Positions 1 through 8,805 of a DNA stretch of 41,056 bases are shown piece after piece. This stretch comes from Planctomycetaceae bacterium. GTDB taxonomy: Bacteria > Planctomycetota > Planctomycetia > Pirellulales > Pirellulaceae. The first letter of the stretch is position 1, and each line of letters starts with the position of its first letter. The translations under genes and the position numbers were made by a program. The notes beneath the pieces were generated by a model that worked only from the letters and a program-made list of their open reading frames with translations, did no database searches and was not told where the DNA came from. The stretch covers positions 1 to 41,056 of the forward strand of contig PAPJ01000009.1 in the NCBI GenBank assembly GCA_002709045.1, in the 5' to 3' direction.

Positions 1-1696
1 GAAAGAGATTGTTCCGACTCCGATTGCCGAAGACGATGTGAGCCAGACGATCGTGAATACCCCTGTGACGATCAATGTATTGGCCAATGACTATCATGAA
101 CGTGAAGGTGATTCCTTCCATATCGCTTCTGTCTCGGATGTTGATAATGGTACGCTCGAGGTGGTTGATTCTAATGATGATGGTAAGAATGACAAACTGA
201 CCTTCATACCTAATGCCGATTATCGGGGTGTTGAATCCTTCAGTTACGTTATAGAAGATGATGCTGGTTATCAGGATTCTGCTCGTGTTTATCTAACCGT
301 GGCTGCTGAATTGCCTATCAATATCAATTTTGATAACAACGAGTCACCAGACCTATTCATCGTCGATGGTGAATGGGTGACCGCCGATGAAAAGATTACG
401 GCGACGGGTAATACTACCAATATTGCCGGAGTTCTTATCGGTGAAGAACTGCCTGCAAATTATGAAATTAGTGCTGATATCAATATACAGGAAGCCGGGG
501 GGTATCAAGGTAACGCCTATTTCATCGTTAATTATGAGAATGAACAAAACTATGTGTATGCCGGTGCAGATCAGCGTAATAGACGCTGGGTTATTGCTCA
601 GGTTTCGGATAGTTCAGGTAACCGCAGAACTGAGATTCTTGCTTCCAATCAACAGACGATTCAGACGCGTACTAATTACGAAATGAAACTGCGAGTCGAA
701 GGCAATGAACTCTCCTTAATCGTAGACGGTAACCAGCGAGTGTCACATAGCATCTCCGATGGAGTAACTGCAGATTCTCACCTTCGCGGAACAGGTATTA
801 TGACGATCAATGGTCGTAGCTATTTCGACAATATCGTAGTCGAAGAATATGTTGTGAAGTCAGTCGCTGAAGATGATCGCGTCGGTGCTGGTATTAATGA
901 AACGATTACCATTGATGTTCTTGCCAATGACTACGCTCCTAATGGCAAACTGGATATTACCGGGGTATCCCAGGTCGACAACGCTACATTGACGTTGTTG
1001 GATAGCGATCAGGATGGACTGGACGATAGAGTTCAGTTTGTTCCGGCTGCCGATTTTGAAGGTGCGGTCACGTTTACCTATGATGTAGAGGATCCGAAAC
1101 AGTTTACTGATACTGCTACTGTCACAGTACGTGTGGCAGACTCGTTGAATTACTCCGAAGATTTCGATGATAATCAGGCTCAGGATTTCGATAGCATTAG
1201 TGGTATTTGGGAAGTTCAAAACCAACGATTTAGAAATGATGGCAGTAGCTACAATATTTCTCTTGTCGATCTGGGCGAGGACACTCCGGCTGACTTTGAA
1301 ACCGGAGTCACGATTAATTCCCAGAATATTAGTGGTAAAGCACAGAATGGGATGATTGTTTTCAATTATGTTGACCCTAATAATTATCGCTACGCAGGCG
1401 CATTAACTGGTGGGCGAAAATGGGTCATTGGTGAGTCGGTTAATGGTAATCTGCGACACCTGAGTAAAATTAGTGATTCGGATATTGCTGTGGAACGTGA
1501 TCTTGCAATTTCACTGTTATATCAGAACGACATTGCCACACTCAAGTTTGGTGAGGAACAGGTTGCTCAGTGGCAGTTTGAGAACTCAGTGGTAGGAGCC
1601 GACATCGGTTTGTTGGCAATTAATGCGATTACCGAATACGATGACTTTTATGCTCGAGCTGTAGATGATGCCATGGGAGATGATCAGAAAAAGTAG
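1..1696 (+). CDS. Large Ig-like / lectin-like repeat surface protein, 3' end (partial)
   Basis: The frame is open to the left edge of the window, so the gene begins upstream; an internal GTG at 38 is not needed as a start. About 565 residues are visible. They form two copies of one module: an Ig-like domain of the kind in tandem-95/cadherin-like repeat proteins (signature VLANDY, near nt 74 and again near nt 914), followed by a beta-rich segment of about 180 residues resembling a concanavalin/LamG-like domain. Each Ig-like domain carries an acidic loop, DSNDDGKND or DSDQDGLDD, that resembles calcium-binding loops. The protein is probably secreted or cell-surface and may bind glycans or act in adhesion. 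No C-terminal anchor or sorting signal is visible; the end (GDDQKK) is hydrophilic. The fold assignment is by resemblance, and the exact function is unknown. Confidence 0.75.
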   Translation, partial: KEIVPTPIAEDDVSQTIVNTPVTINVLANDYHEREGDSFHIASVSDVDNGTLEVVDSNDDGKNDKLTFIPNADYRGVESFSYVIEDDAGYQDSARVYLTVAAELPININFDNNESPDLFIVDGEWVTADEKITATGNTTNIAGVLIGEELPANYEISADINIQEAGGYQGNAYFIVNYENEQNYVYAGADQRNRRWVIAQVSDSSGNRRTEILASNQQTIQTRTNYEMKLRVEGNELSLIVDGNQRVSHSISDGVTADSHLRGTGIMTINGRSYFDNIVVEEYVVKSVAEDDRVGAGINETITIDVLANDYAPNGKLDITGVSQVDNATLTLLDSDQDGLDDRVQFVPAADFEGAVTFTYDVEDPKQFTDTATVTVRVADSLNYSEDFDDNQAQDFDSISGIWEVQNQRFRNDGSSYNISLVDLGEDTPADFETGVTINSQNISGKAQNGMIVFNYVDPNNYRYAGALTGGRKWVIGESVNGNLRHLSKISDSDIAVERDLAISLLYQNDIATLKFGEEQVAQWQFENSVVGADIGLLAINAITEYDDFYARAVDDAMGDDQKK

Positions 1697-1714
1697 TCTT
1701 TTTTGAGTAGAAGA

Positions 1715-1750
1715 AAAAAGGGAACAGACTAAACAGTTTGTTCCCTTTTT
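1715..1750. terminator. Bidirectional intrinsic terminator between the surface protein and xylA
   Basis: A perfect 12-bp inverted repeat, AAAAAGGGAACA (1715-1726) and TGTTCCCTTTTT (1739-1750), encloses a 12-base loop. The arms supply a GC core with a T-run on both strands, so it can terminate both converging genes, whose stops lie at 1696 and 1774. Confidence 0.85.
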
Positions 1751-1773
1751 CATTGTCGGCTAATCAAATTGTC

Positions 1774-3084
1774 TTACATGTAACGATTGATAAGGTTTTC
1801 AAGCATTTCCTGGCGACCACTTTGGTTATCACTAACTTCACCTTTCTCAAGCATATAAGTTTCGAGCGACTCAAAGGATTGAGCACCGGACTCGATTTCT
1901 GCTCCGACCCCGTTATTCCAACTGTCATAACGAGTGTCAACAAAGCCTTGTAGTTCACCATCAGCTCGAATGGCTGCTGCGATTTCTAAACCGCGAGCAA
2001 AGCAATCAATACTTCCGACATGAGCGTGGAACAGATCAACGGGCTCAAAACTTTCTCGCCGAACTTTTGCGTCGAAATTAACACCGCCTGGTTCCAGACC
2101 GCCATACTTAAGCAGCATTAGCATGATTTGTGTGGCAATGTAGTTGTCAGTCAGGAATTGATCCGTATCCCATCCCAGCATCAAGTCACCGGTATTTGCA
2201 TCGATTGATCCCAGCATATCTTGAGCACCGGCATAATCGAGTTCATGCATCATAGTATGGCCAGCTAGTGTTGCGTGGTTTGTCTCCACGTTAAGCTTGA
2301 AGCGATCAGTAAGACCGTAAGCCCGCAGGAAGTTAACGCAGGCGGCAACATCGGAATCGTATTGATGTTTAGTAGGTTCTTTGGGCTTTGGTTCGATCAG
2401 GAAAGTACCGGTAAAGCCAATTTTGTCAGCATGATCTACGGCCATATTCATAAACATGCCCATATGATCCATTTCACGTTTAATGTCGGTGTTATAAAGG
2501 GTCTGATATCCTTCACGCCCCCCCCAGAAAACATAGTTCTCACCACCGAGTTCGTGCGTGACTTCCATTGCTTTTTTGACCTGAGCGGCAGAGTAAGCAA
2601 ACACATCAGCATTACAGCTGGTTGAGGCACCATGCATAAAGCGTGGGTTGCTAAACATGTTAGCCGTACCCCAGAGCAATTTGATACCGGTTCGTTGCTG
2701 TTCTTCTTTGAGAACTTTCACGACAGCGTCCAGATTGGCATGTGATTCAGCTAATGTAGCACCTTCAGGAGCAACGTCACGGTCATGAAAGGCATAGTAG
2801 GGGCACCCTAGTTTCTCCATGAATTCAAATGCCGCTCGTGCTCGATTGCACGCATTTTCAACAGATTCGCTGCCATCATCCCAGGGACGTTGTAGTGTTG
2901 GTGATCCGAATGGATCGGATCCAGTTCCACGGAACGTATGCCAATAGACCACGCTAAAGCGGAAGTGATCTTTCATGGTTTTGCCTTCGATGACTTTGTT
3001 TTCGTCATACCAGCGGTAAGCCAGAAGATTCTTCGAATCCGGGCCTTCATATTGGATCTTTTCGATGTCTGGAAAAGCTGCCAT
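1774..3084 (-). CDS. xylA: Xylose isomerase
   Basis: Interconverts D-xylose and D-xylulose (and glucose/fructose) in the cytoplasm, using two divalent metal ions. The 436-residue length matches the long class II xylose isomerases. The active-site residues are all present: His100 and Asp103 in YAFHDRD, and metal ligands Glu231, Glu267, His270, Asp295, Asp306, Asp308 and Asp338. The NFDAK and GWDTDQF motifs are intact. It converges on the surface-protein gene, with a shared terminator. No xylulokinase or xylose transporter is adjacent. The nearest upstream gene on the same strand is a sulfatase 117 bases away. A palindrome in that gap (3133-3150) could be an operator. An eight-base G run on the coding strand (2518-2525) lies within the WGGR codons; the frame is intact across it. 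Confidence 0.97.
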   Translation of the reverse strand: MAAFPDIEKIQYEGPDSKNLLAYRWYDENKVIEGKTMKDHFRFSVVYWHTFRGTGSDPFGSPTLQRPWDDGSESVENACNRARAAFEFMEKLGCPYYAFHDRDVAPEGATLAESHANLDAVVKVLKEEQQRTGIKLLWGTANMFSNPRFMHGASTSCNADVFAYSAAQVKKAMEVTHELGGENYVFWGGREGYQTLYNTDIKREMDHMGMFMNMAVDHADKIGFTGTFLIEPKPKEPTKHQYDSDVAACVNFLRAYGLTDRFKLNVETNHATLAGHTMMHELDYAGAQDMLGSIDANTGDLMLGWDTDQFLTDNYIATQIMLMLLKYGGLEPGGVNFDAKVRRESFEPVDLFHAHVGSIDCFARGLEIAAAIRADGELQGFVDTRYDSWNNGVGAEIESGAQSFESLETYMLEKGEVSDNQSGRQEMLENLINRYM

Positions 3085-3132
3085 GTGTAAATGCTTTCAA
3101 AAACGACAGGGAATATAATTTGTAGAACGGAT

Positions 3133-3150
3133 TTGAGTGCTGTTACTCAA
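3133..3150. promoter_or_regulatory. Palindrome upstream of xylA, possible operator
   Basis: TTGAGT (3133-3138) and ACTCAA (3145-3150) form a perfect 6-bp inverted repeat with a 6-base spacer, starting 48 bases upstream of the xylA start. The position suits a repressor site, but no regulator gene is nearby and the repeat is short enough to occur by chance. Confidence 0.3.
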
Positions 3151-3201
3151 CCTCTATTGTTTATCGTGCCAAATGCAAACGATAGTGACAACCGGAGGGT
3201 C

Positions 3202-4590
3202 TTACTTTTCGAGTTGTGAATCAGCGTGTTGGGCGGTCTTTTTATGTTCTTTAATAACCTGAGTGAGTCGTGCAATGACGGCAGTATTTTGTGCGCTGAC
3301 ATCCCATTTCTCCGATGGATCAACATGTAAATTGAACAGTAGTGGTGTTTCATGTGTGATAGGTTCCGGCTGACCATAGGCGTCCTGCGTCATTAAGTGC
3401 ATTTTCCAGTCCCCTAGACGAACAGCCATGAGTCGATAACCACGGTAATAAAACAGGGCTTCACGTTTGCCTTTATCACCTTTAAGAACAGGTAAAAGAT
3501 CAAAGCTGTCCATGGTTCGATCCTGCGGCAATTCAATGCCGGCTAGCTTCGATGCTGTGGCATAAATATCCATCGTGCTCGCCAGTTCACGCGACACGGT
3601 GCCTGCGGCAATGGTACCAGGCCACCATGCTAAAGTTGGTTCCCGCATGCCACCTTCCCAAGTACTGCCTTTGCCATCCCGTAAAAGTCCGGCTGAGCCT
3701 CCCTGTTCGTTGAAGATTAGCCAGGGACCGTTGTCACTTGTGAAAAATACGACAGTATTTTCGGCAGCCGGAGAACGGCGAACTGTTTCCAGTACCTGTC
3801 CCACACTCCAGTCAATTTCCTCGATGATGTCACCGTAGAGTCCGCGAAGACTTTTGTTTTCGAATTTTTTGCTCCGGAAAAGTGGAACATGTGGCATGCT
3901 GTGCGGGAGATAAAGGAAGTAAGGTTCATCATTGTGAGAATTAATGAATTGGACGGCTTCTTGCGTGTAACGTTTTGTGATCGTTGTTTGGTCTGCTGGC
4001 CGTTCAATGATCTCTTCGTTCCGCATTAAGGGTACATTCCAGTATTCAATTTTGGGATCGTTAAAGGCCTGACGACCTTTGGGGGAATCGTTGACTCGAT
4101 CCATGTCATTTGAATAGGGAATCCCAAAATAGTAGTCAAAACCGTTATTGGTTGGGAGAAATTGCGAATGGTGTCCCAGATGCCACTTGCCGATACAGGC
4201 GGTTGCATATCCTGCGAATTTGAGTTGTTCGGCGAGCGTGACTTCGTTGGCGGGAATGCCTCCGTTCGAATTTGGGAAGAGTACGCGGCGTTTGTTACTG
4301 CACATCCCATTTCGCATTGGCAAGCGGCCGGTGAGCAGTGCAGCACGACTTGGTGTGCAGACAGGAGCAGCTGAGTAGAACTGAGTGAGTTTTATGCCTT
4401 CGGCTGCCATTCGATCTAAATGAGGTGTAGCAATAGTTGGGTGTCCGAAGCAAGCCAGGTCACCATATCCCAGATCGTCACAGAAGATCACGATAATGTT
4501 AGGTGATTTTACCGTCTCGGCAAGAGCGGTTAGAGGCCGTTGCAAAAGTGCTGTTAATATCAGGCCGCAGGTCAGAAGTGTTTTTTTCAT
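3202..4590 (-). CDS. Secreted arylsulfatase-type sulfatase
   Basis: A type I sulfatase of the alkaline phosphatase superfamily, hydrolysing sulfate esters, probably on sulfated polysaccharides or glycans. A signal peptide covers residues 1-24 (MKKTLL... to ALA), so it acts outside the cytoplasm. The sulfatase signature CTPSR starts at Cys78, which would be converted to formylglycine by a maturase encoded elsewhere. Metal ligands Asp38-Asp39 (FCDDLGYGD) and Asp287-Asn288 (TSDNGPW), and the GKWHLG motif at 134-139, are present. The length of 462 residues is normal. It starts 16 bases after the short-chain dehydrogenase gene, so the two are probably co-transcribed. The substrate cannot be read from the sequence. 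Confidence 0.93.
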   Translation of the reverse strand: MKKTLLTCGLILTALLQRPLTALAETVKSPNIIVIFCDDLGYGDLACFGHPTIATPHLDRMAAEGIKLTQFYSAAPVCTPSRAALLTGRLPMRNGMCSNKRRVLFPNSNGGIPANEVTLAEQLKFAGYATACIGKWHLGHHSQFLPTNNGFDYYFGIPYSNDMDRVNDSPKGRQAFNDPKIEYWNVPLMRNEEIIERPADQTTITKRYTQEAVQFINSHNDEPYFLYLPHSMPHVPLFRSKKFENKSLRGLYGDIIEEIDWSVGQVLETVRRSPAAENTVVFFTSDNGPWLIFNEQGGSAGLLRDGKGSTWEGGMREPTLAWWPGTIAAGTVSRELASTMDIYATASKLAGIELPQDRTMDSFDLLPVLKGDKGKREALFYYRGYRLMAVRLGDWKMHLMTQDAYGQPEPITHETPLLFNLHVDPSEKWDVSAQNTAVIARLTQVIKEHKKTAQHADSQLEK

Positions 4591-4606
4591 AATTTTGATG
4601 GATCGT

Positions 4607-5407
4607 TTAAGAGCGGTTTGATTTTAGTTTGATTATCCAGTCACCAAGACGTGGAGAAAGCTGACTGATGGCAAATAGCCAGCGCGCCGATTCCGGGAGA
4701 ATCAGTTCCTTCTTTTTCTTTTTAACTGCGCGCAATATTTTCTTGGCGAGTTGGTCAGGACAGAGACGTGTGATTTTAACGCCCCCGGCCGGCAAGGTGG
4801 CACTTTCAGGTAGTGAATTATCTACGTCGTATCGGTTTCCCGAGTCCTTTCTGGCAACCGGTCCGGGACAGACGAGTAAAACATGAACGTCTTCGGACTC
4901 AAGTTCCAGACGAAGTTGGTGAGAGTAGGCGGCGAGAGGGAACTTGCTAGCCGGATAGGGTCCCATGTAAAATCCTCCGGTCTTACTCGCCAATGAGCCA
5001 ATATTGACGAGAGACCCTTTGGATTCGATCAGATATTCAAGAACAGCATTAGTACAGCGGACAGACGTTAGAAAATTAAAGTCAATGAAGTCTCTGAATT
5101 CTTCAACACTCGTCGTGCGTGCTTCACCGCGGCAGCTTTTGCCTACATTATTGATCCATACATCAATTTTGCCAAATTTATTGATGACCGTACTGATGGC
5201 ATCTTTAACGGAAGTGTCATCAGTGACATCTCCCTGAATAGCTGTTATTTTACCGCAGGTTTGCGTCTCCAAGGCCTGCAGACCTTCGCTACTGCGAGCG
5301 ATAACAATAGTCTGCGCACCGGTATGCTGGCTGGCTAATGCCAGTGCTTTACCAATACCGGAAGTTCCACCGGTAATGACGATCACTTTTTCGTTCCAGC
5401 TGTGCAT
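4607..5407 (-). CDS. Short-chain dehydrogenase/reductase (SDR)
   Basis: A classical SDR of 266 residues with a Rossmann fold that oxidises or reduces a hydroxyl/keto group with NAD(P). The cofactor motif TGGTSGIG is at 12-19, NNVG at 86-89, the catalytic Ser near 138, and the YxxxK pair at Tyr151 and Lys155 (YPASK). The C-terminal part has a run of five lysines near residue 239, followed by a hydrophobic segment, which hints at membrane association. It lies directly upstream of the sulfatase gene (16-base gap) and may work on the same sugar or lipid, but the substrate is unknown. Confidence 0.9.
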   Translation of the reverse strand: MHSWNEKVIVITGGTSGIGKALALASQHTGAQTIVIARSSEGLQALETQTCGKITAIQGDVTDDTSVKDAISTVINKFGKIDVWINNVGKSCRGEARTTSVEEFRDFIDFNFLTSVRCTNAVLEYLIESKGSLVNIGSLASKTGGFYMGPYPASKFPLAAYSHQLRLELESEDVHVLLVCPGPVARKDSGNRYDVDNSLPESATLPAGGVKITRLCPDQLAKKILRAVKKKKKELILPESARWLFAISQLSPRLGDWIIKLKSNRS

Positions 5408-5505
5408 GAATATCTGATTTTAGAGAGAGTTTCGATGAGATGTTCATCTTAAATGCTAACAGCAGAAGTGACTATCGCTTACTTAGAGTATTCGCCGATT
5501 AGCAA

Positions 5506-6084
5506 TTATGGAAGAACCTCAAAACGCGTTATTTCCCAGTCCATGACACCAACGTTACTGGGGCGTCCCAACTCCATGCGGATGTATTTGACGGGAATTC
5601 CTTTTAGGGAGTCAAACTTAGCTTTGATGATCAAATCGCACGTCCCCGGCATTGCCCTTCCTTCGTCCCAGCGTTCACAATGCTCAATATCAATGGCGAT
5701 AACGTTAAGCATTCCGTTAACTGTCCAGGTGTCAAAGGCGTGTCGACGATGAAGTGTTTTTCCATTGAGCTTTACCTGAACCGGCTCGTTATTAACAACC
5801 GTAACTTCATAGACATCGGTCCCTGTGGTCGTGACAGAGACTTCGACGAGATAATTTTGAAGTTCAGCGGTATTCCAGGTTGCACGTGCTTGAGACAGGA
5901 TCTTCCGATCGACATCGATCATACGTCCGCTGCTGTTAGCCAGCATCAAGATGGCGGTGAGCAAACCTGCAATTCCAAAAGACCAGCAGAAAGCACGCTT
6001 TATTTTCATAGTGGGTTTGGATTCAGATTCGGAAATTCTATCTGTCGGCTCTGTCATGACCGTATCTGTGCTGCTGCTATTCAT
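5506..6084 (-). CDS. Membrane-anchored protein resembling DUF6174 proteins
   Basis: A protein of 192 residues with a short serine/threonine-rich cytoplasmic N-terminus, one hydrophobic segment at about 31-50 and an extracytoplasmic domain. The region from about residue 66 to 130 (ATWNT, then LQNYLVEVSVTTTG, then VNNEPVQVKLNGK) resembles the DUF6174 type, where a Trp and an xxYxxxV strand are followed by a turn-rich beta sheet. No catalytic motif is visible and the function is unknown. It is transcribed away from pyruvate kinase, and the 125-base gap between the two must hold both promoters. It may lead the SDR-sulfatase group, with a gap of 98 bases. Confidence 0.7.
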   Translation of the reverse strand: MNSSSTDTVMTEPTDRISESESKPTMKIKRAFCWSFGIAGLLTAILMLANSSGRMIDVDRKILSQARATWNTAELQNYLVEVSVTTTGTDVYEVTVVNNEPVQVKLNGKTLHRRHAFDTWTVNGMLNVIAIDIEHCERWDEGRAMPGTCDLIIKAKFDSLKGIPVKYIRMELGRPSNVGVMDWEITRFEVLP

Positions 6085-6209
6085 TCATTTATTGTAATTG
6101 AGAAGAATGCTCCCGGTGGATTTGATTGCTTAATGGATGGCGTATCCAAAGGGTTGATGAATTGGTATCCTGAACAAATGCTGGGTTGCGGCGATTAAGA
6201 AGGAAATTT

Positions 6210-7655
6210 ATGGCATCAACAGAACATTCAACAAAACGAGCCAGAACGAAAATCGTTTCAACACTCGGGCCGGTGTCTTCTAGTCCCGAGATGATTGAAA
6301 AATTGATTTTGGAAGGTGCCGATGTCTTTCGTATTAATATGGCTCATGGAACGCGTGAAGAACACCAGATCGTGTTTGATCGGATTCGGGAAGTCAGCGA
6401 GAGAGTTGGACGGCCGATTGCGATTCTGGTAGATCTGGCCGGGCCAAAAATTCGTTTAGGCGAACTCGTTCAGGATCCTAAAGTCTGTTCAGTCGGTGAA
6501 GAAATACGTTTTGTTGTCGGGACAGAAACCAATAGTTCGTCGGAATTTACAACCAACTATGAATCTTTGATTAATGAATTGGATGCCGGCGATAATGTCA
6601 TGCTGGCCGACGGCACCGTGGCCATGAGAGTTGTTGGAATTGAAGATGGTGAAGCGATTTGTGAAGTCACTGAAGGTGGCACGGTTCGTAGCAGACAGGG
6701 AGTAAATCTCCCCGGGGTATCTTTAAGCGTACCGGCAATGACTGAGCGTGATCACGATAATGCACATTGGGCCTCTCAAGCCGGAGCGGATTTTATTAGC
6801 CTGAGCTTTGTCAGAACACCATTGGAAATCGTTGAATTGAAGCAGATTATTCGGGAACATGCTTCGAGTGCTATGGTAATCGCCAAAATTGAAAAACAGG
6901 AAGCTTTACAGCGTCTTGATGAAATTGTAATGGCTGCAGATGGTGTTATGGTGGCTCGTGGTGACCTGGGAGTTGAGATCGATGTAGCAGAAACTCCGAT
7001 GGCTCAAAAGAGAATTATAAGCAAGTGTCAAATGTACTCTAAGCCAGTTATTGTTGCCACTCAAATGCTCGATAGTATGCATAAATCCACTCGTCCTACC
7101 AGGGCCGAGGCGTCCGATGTGGCCAATGCAATTCTTGATGGAGCGGATGCCTGTATGCTTTCCGGTGAAACTGCGATTGGAGATTATCCTGTCGAATCGG
7201 TAGCCATGATGAATCGCATTATGCTCAATACGGAATCGAGCTTGGCGGATATGCCGGAATATGCTGTACCGAAAGTGGCAGACGGAGTGCAGTTAGTCAC
7301 TTCTGCCGTTGTTTACGGAGCCGCTCGTATTGCAGACCGTCTGGACGCCAAGTTGGTTGTTATTGCGACGCGTACTGGGAATACGGCACGGATAAAAGCG
7401 AAGCAACGGGACTATATTCCGACTGTCGGTGTCAGTCGAAATCTTAGTACACTTCGTCAGCTTTCCCTGTTCTGGGGAATTATTCCATTACGGGGAATGC
7501 CGTTAGATAGTGGTGAAGAGCTACGAGCGGCAGTTGAAAGCTGGGGAAAAGAACAGGGTATGCTGGCCGATGGGGATTATGCCGTATTCGTAACCAGTAG
7601 TACCTTTGGGACACTGGGACATGACGAACTTTTTGTTCATCAGATGGAAGATTAG
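6210..7655 (+). CDS. pyk: Pyruvate kinase
   Basis: Catalyses the last step of glycolysis, phosphoenolpyruvate plus ADP to pyruvate plus ATP, in the cytoplasm. From the ATG at 6210 the protein has 481 residues, a usual size. The substrate-binding FRINMAHG motif is near the N-terminus, the catalytic lysine is Lys226 in AKIEKQ, followed by the ARGDLG and ATQMLDSM motifs and STRPTRAE. The C-terminal allosteric domain is complete. The reading frame is open upstream to a TTG at 6186, but AAGAAGGAAA at 6197-6206 is a good ribosome binding site for the ATG at 6210, and conserved sequence begins only after it. It is monocistronic; the next gene converges. Confidence 0.96.
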   Translation: MASTEHSTKRARTKIVSTLGPVSSSPEMIEKLILEGADVFRINMAHGTREEHQIVFDRIREVSERVGRPIAILVDLAGPKIRLGELVQDPKVCSVGEEIRFVVGTETNSSSEFTTNYESLINELDAGDNVMLADGTVAMRVVGIEDGEAICEVTEGGTVRSRQGVNLPGVSLSVPAMTERDHDNAHWASQAGADFISLSFVRTPLEIVELKQIIREHASSAMVIAKIEKQEALQRLDEIVMAADGVMVARGDLGVEIDVAETPMAQKRIISKCQMYSKPVIVATQMLDSMHKSTRPTRAEASDVANAILDGADACMLSGETAIGDYPVESVAMMNRIMLNTESSLADMPEYAVPKVADGVQLVTSAVVYGAARIADRLDAKLVVIATRTGNTARIKAKQRDYIPTVGVSRNLSTLRQLSLFWGIIPLRGMPLDSGEELRAAVESWGKEQGMLADGDYAVFVTSSTFGTLGHDELFVHQMED

Positions 7656-7673
7656 AGTCCTAGCTGAATACTG

Positions 7674-8768
7674 TTAGCTGCCCGTGATTTCGGCAATTTC
7701 TACTGTCCGATGCTGCTCAGACGAAAGGTAGCAGGCATCGACCAGAGCCATTGTCTTTAGGTTGTCCTGAGCACTGATTTCAGGGGGCTCACCAGACTCT
7801 AAAGCAACCAAAAGCTGTGCCATCGTACCGATAAAGGCATCCGGGAACCAGACCTCATCCCATCGTGGTTGAATCCATTTTTTTCCCGTTGAGGTATTGG
7901 TATAGTCCAGAGTGCTGGGTCTGCGAGCCGGATATTCAGGCCACCCGATAGTTCCCCGAGCCATACCGGTTGTTCCTTCCAAACGCCAGTTAATTCCGAT
8001 GTCACCAGCAGCTCCTTCATTAGCGGGACCCGTCCAAACATCATCCCAGCTACTCGCACGGGCTCCGTTTTCATATTCCAAAATATATAAGCAGATGCCA
8101 TCGGAATGTTCGAAGGAGGTACGTGGGTCAGGTCGTGTACTGCAGAATACCCGGACCGGATCACCTAGCCAATAACGAAAGGTGTCCAGATGGTGGATAG
8201 ACATAATACGTAACGTTACCCATCCCTGACGTTCCTGCCAGGGCATCCAATGAGGAATTGCACGCATATCAATGCTGGCAAAGACGGGATCACCAAGTAG
8301 ACCTTCTTCAATGACTGCCCGACACGCTCTTACACTGTGATCGTAACGCATGTTTTGGTTAACAGATAAAACAATTCCCGCTTCTTGACAGATTGAAACG
8401 ATTTCAAGAGCCTGTTGGTAATTGATGCCCAGTGGTTTTTGCGCTAGTATGCCTTTGATCTTTCCGGCATAACGAGTGATTTCACGAATGACATTCAATT
8501 GATGATCCGGTGGAACCGCTATGTCGACCACTTCGATGTCTGCTTTTTCCAGCATTTCCTGATAAGTGGCATAGGCCTGCAGATTGTGTCGCTCAGCGAC
8601 AGCCTGCGCATTAGCAGGTGTTCTGGATGTAATACAGACTGGATTGAACCCCGCATTTTTGTAGGCCACTAAATGACAATCAGCCATGATGAAACCCGAT
8701 CCGATGCAACCAATCGGAGTGTCACGGCGATGAGGCAGTTGAGCAAGATGAGCTGAGTCACTTATCAA
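7674..8768 (-). CDS. Gfo/Idh/MocA-family oxidoreductase
   Basis: An NAD(P)-dependent sugar or inositol dehydrogenase of 364 residues in the cytoplasm. The N-terminal Rossmann fold has GCIGSGFI at about 20-27. The usual EKP motif appears as QKP, with the lysine at 111. The C-terminal half is the alpha/beta substrate domain. The start is TTG at 8768; an AAGGA ribosome binding site (8778-8782 on the complement) lies nine bases before it, which supports this codon. It is the last gene of a tight set: prolyl oligopeptidase, TIM-barrel isomerase, then this gene after 37 bases. The pairing with a TIM-barrel isomerase suggests oxidation and epimerisation of a sugar or cyclitol, but the substrate is unknown. 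Confidence 0.9.
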   Translation of the reverse strand: MISDSAHLAQLPHRRDTPIGCIGSGFIMADCHLVAYKNAGFNPVCITSRTPANAQAVAERHNLQAYATYQEMLEKADIEVVDIAVPPDHQLNVIREITRYAGKIKGILAQKPLGINYQQALEIVSICQEAGIVLSVNQNMRYDHSVRACRAVIEEGLLGDPVFASIDMRAIPHWMPWQERQGWVTLRIMSIHHLDTFRYWLGDPVRVFCSTRPDPRTSFEHSDGICLYILEYENGARASSWDDVWTGPANEGAAGDIGINWRLEGTTGMARGTIGWPEYPARRPSTLDYTNTSTGKKWIQPRWDEVWFPDAFIGTMAQLLVALESGEPPEISAQDNLKTMALVDACYLSSEQHRTVEIAEITGS

Positions 8769-8805
8769 AACAGATTTTCCTTAGACAAAGCTATTTTATA
8801 GCCGG

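Noticed and set aside
860..1225. Minus-strand open frame inside the surface protein
   Set aside because: It is a shadow of a strongly supported repeat protein.
5680..6198. Open frame of 172 codons on plus, antisense to the small membrane protein
   Set aside because: It lies largely over the DUF6174-like gene in the other strand, has no recognisable protein motif, and runs into the pyk start region.
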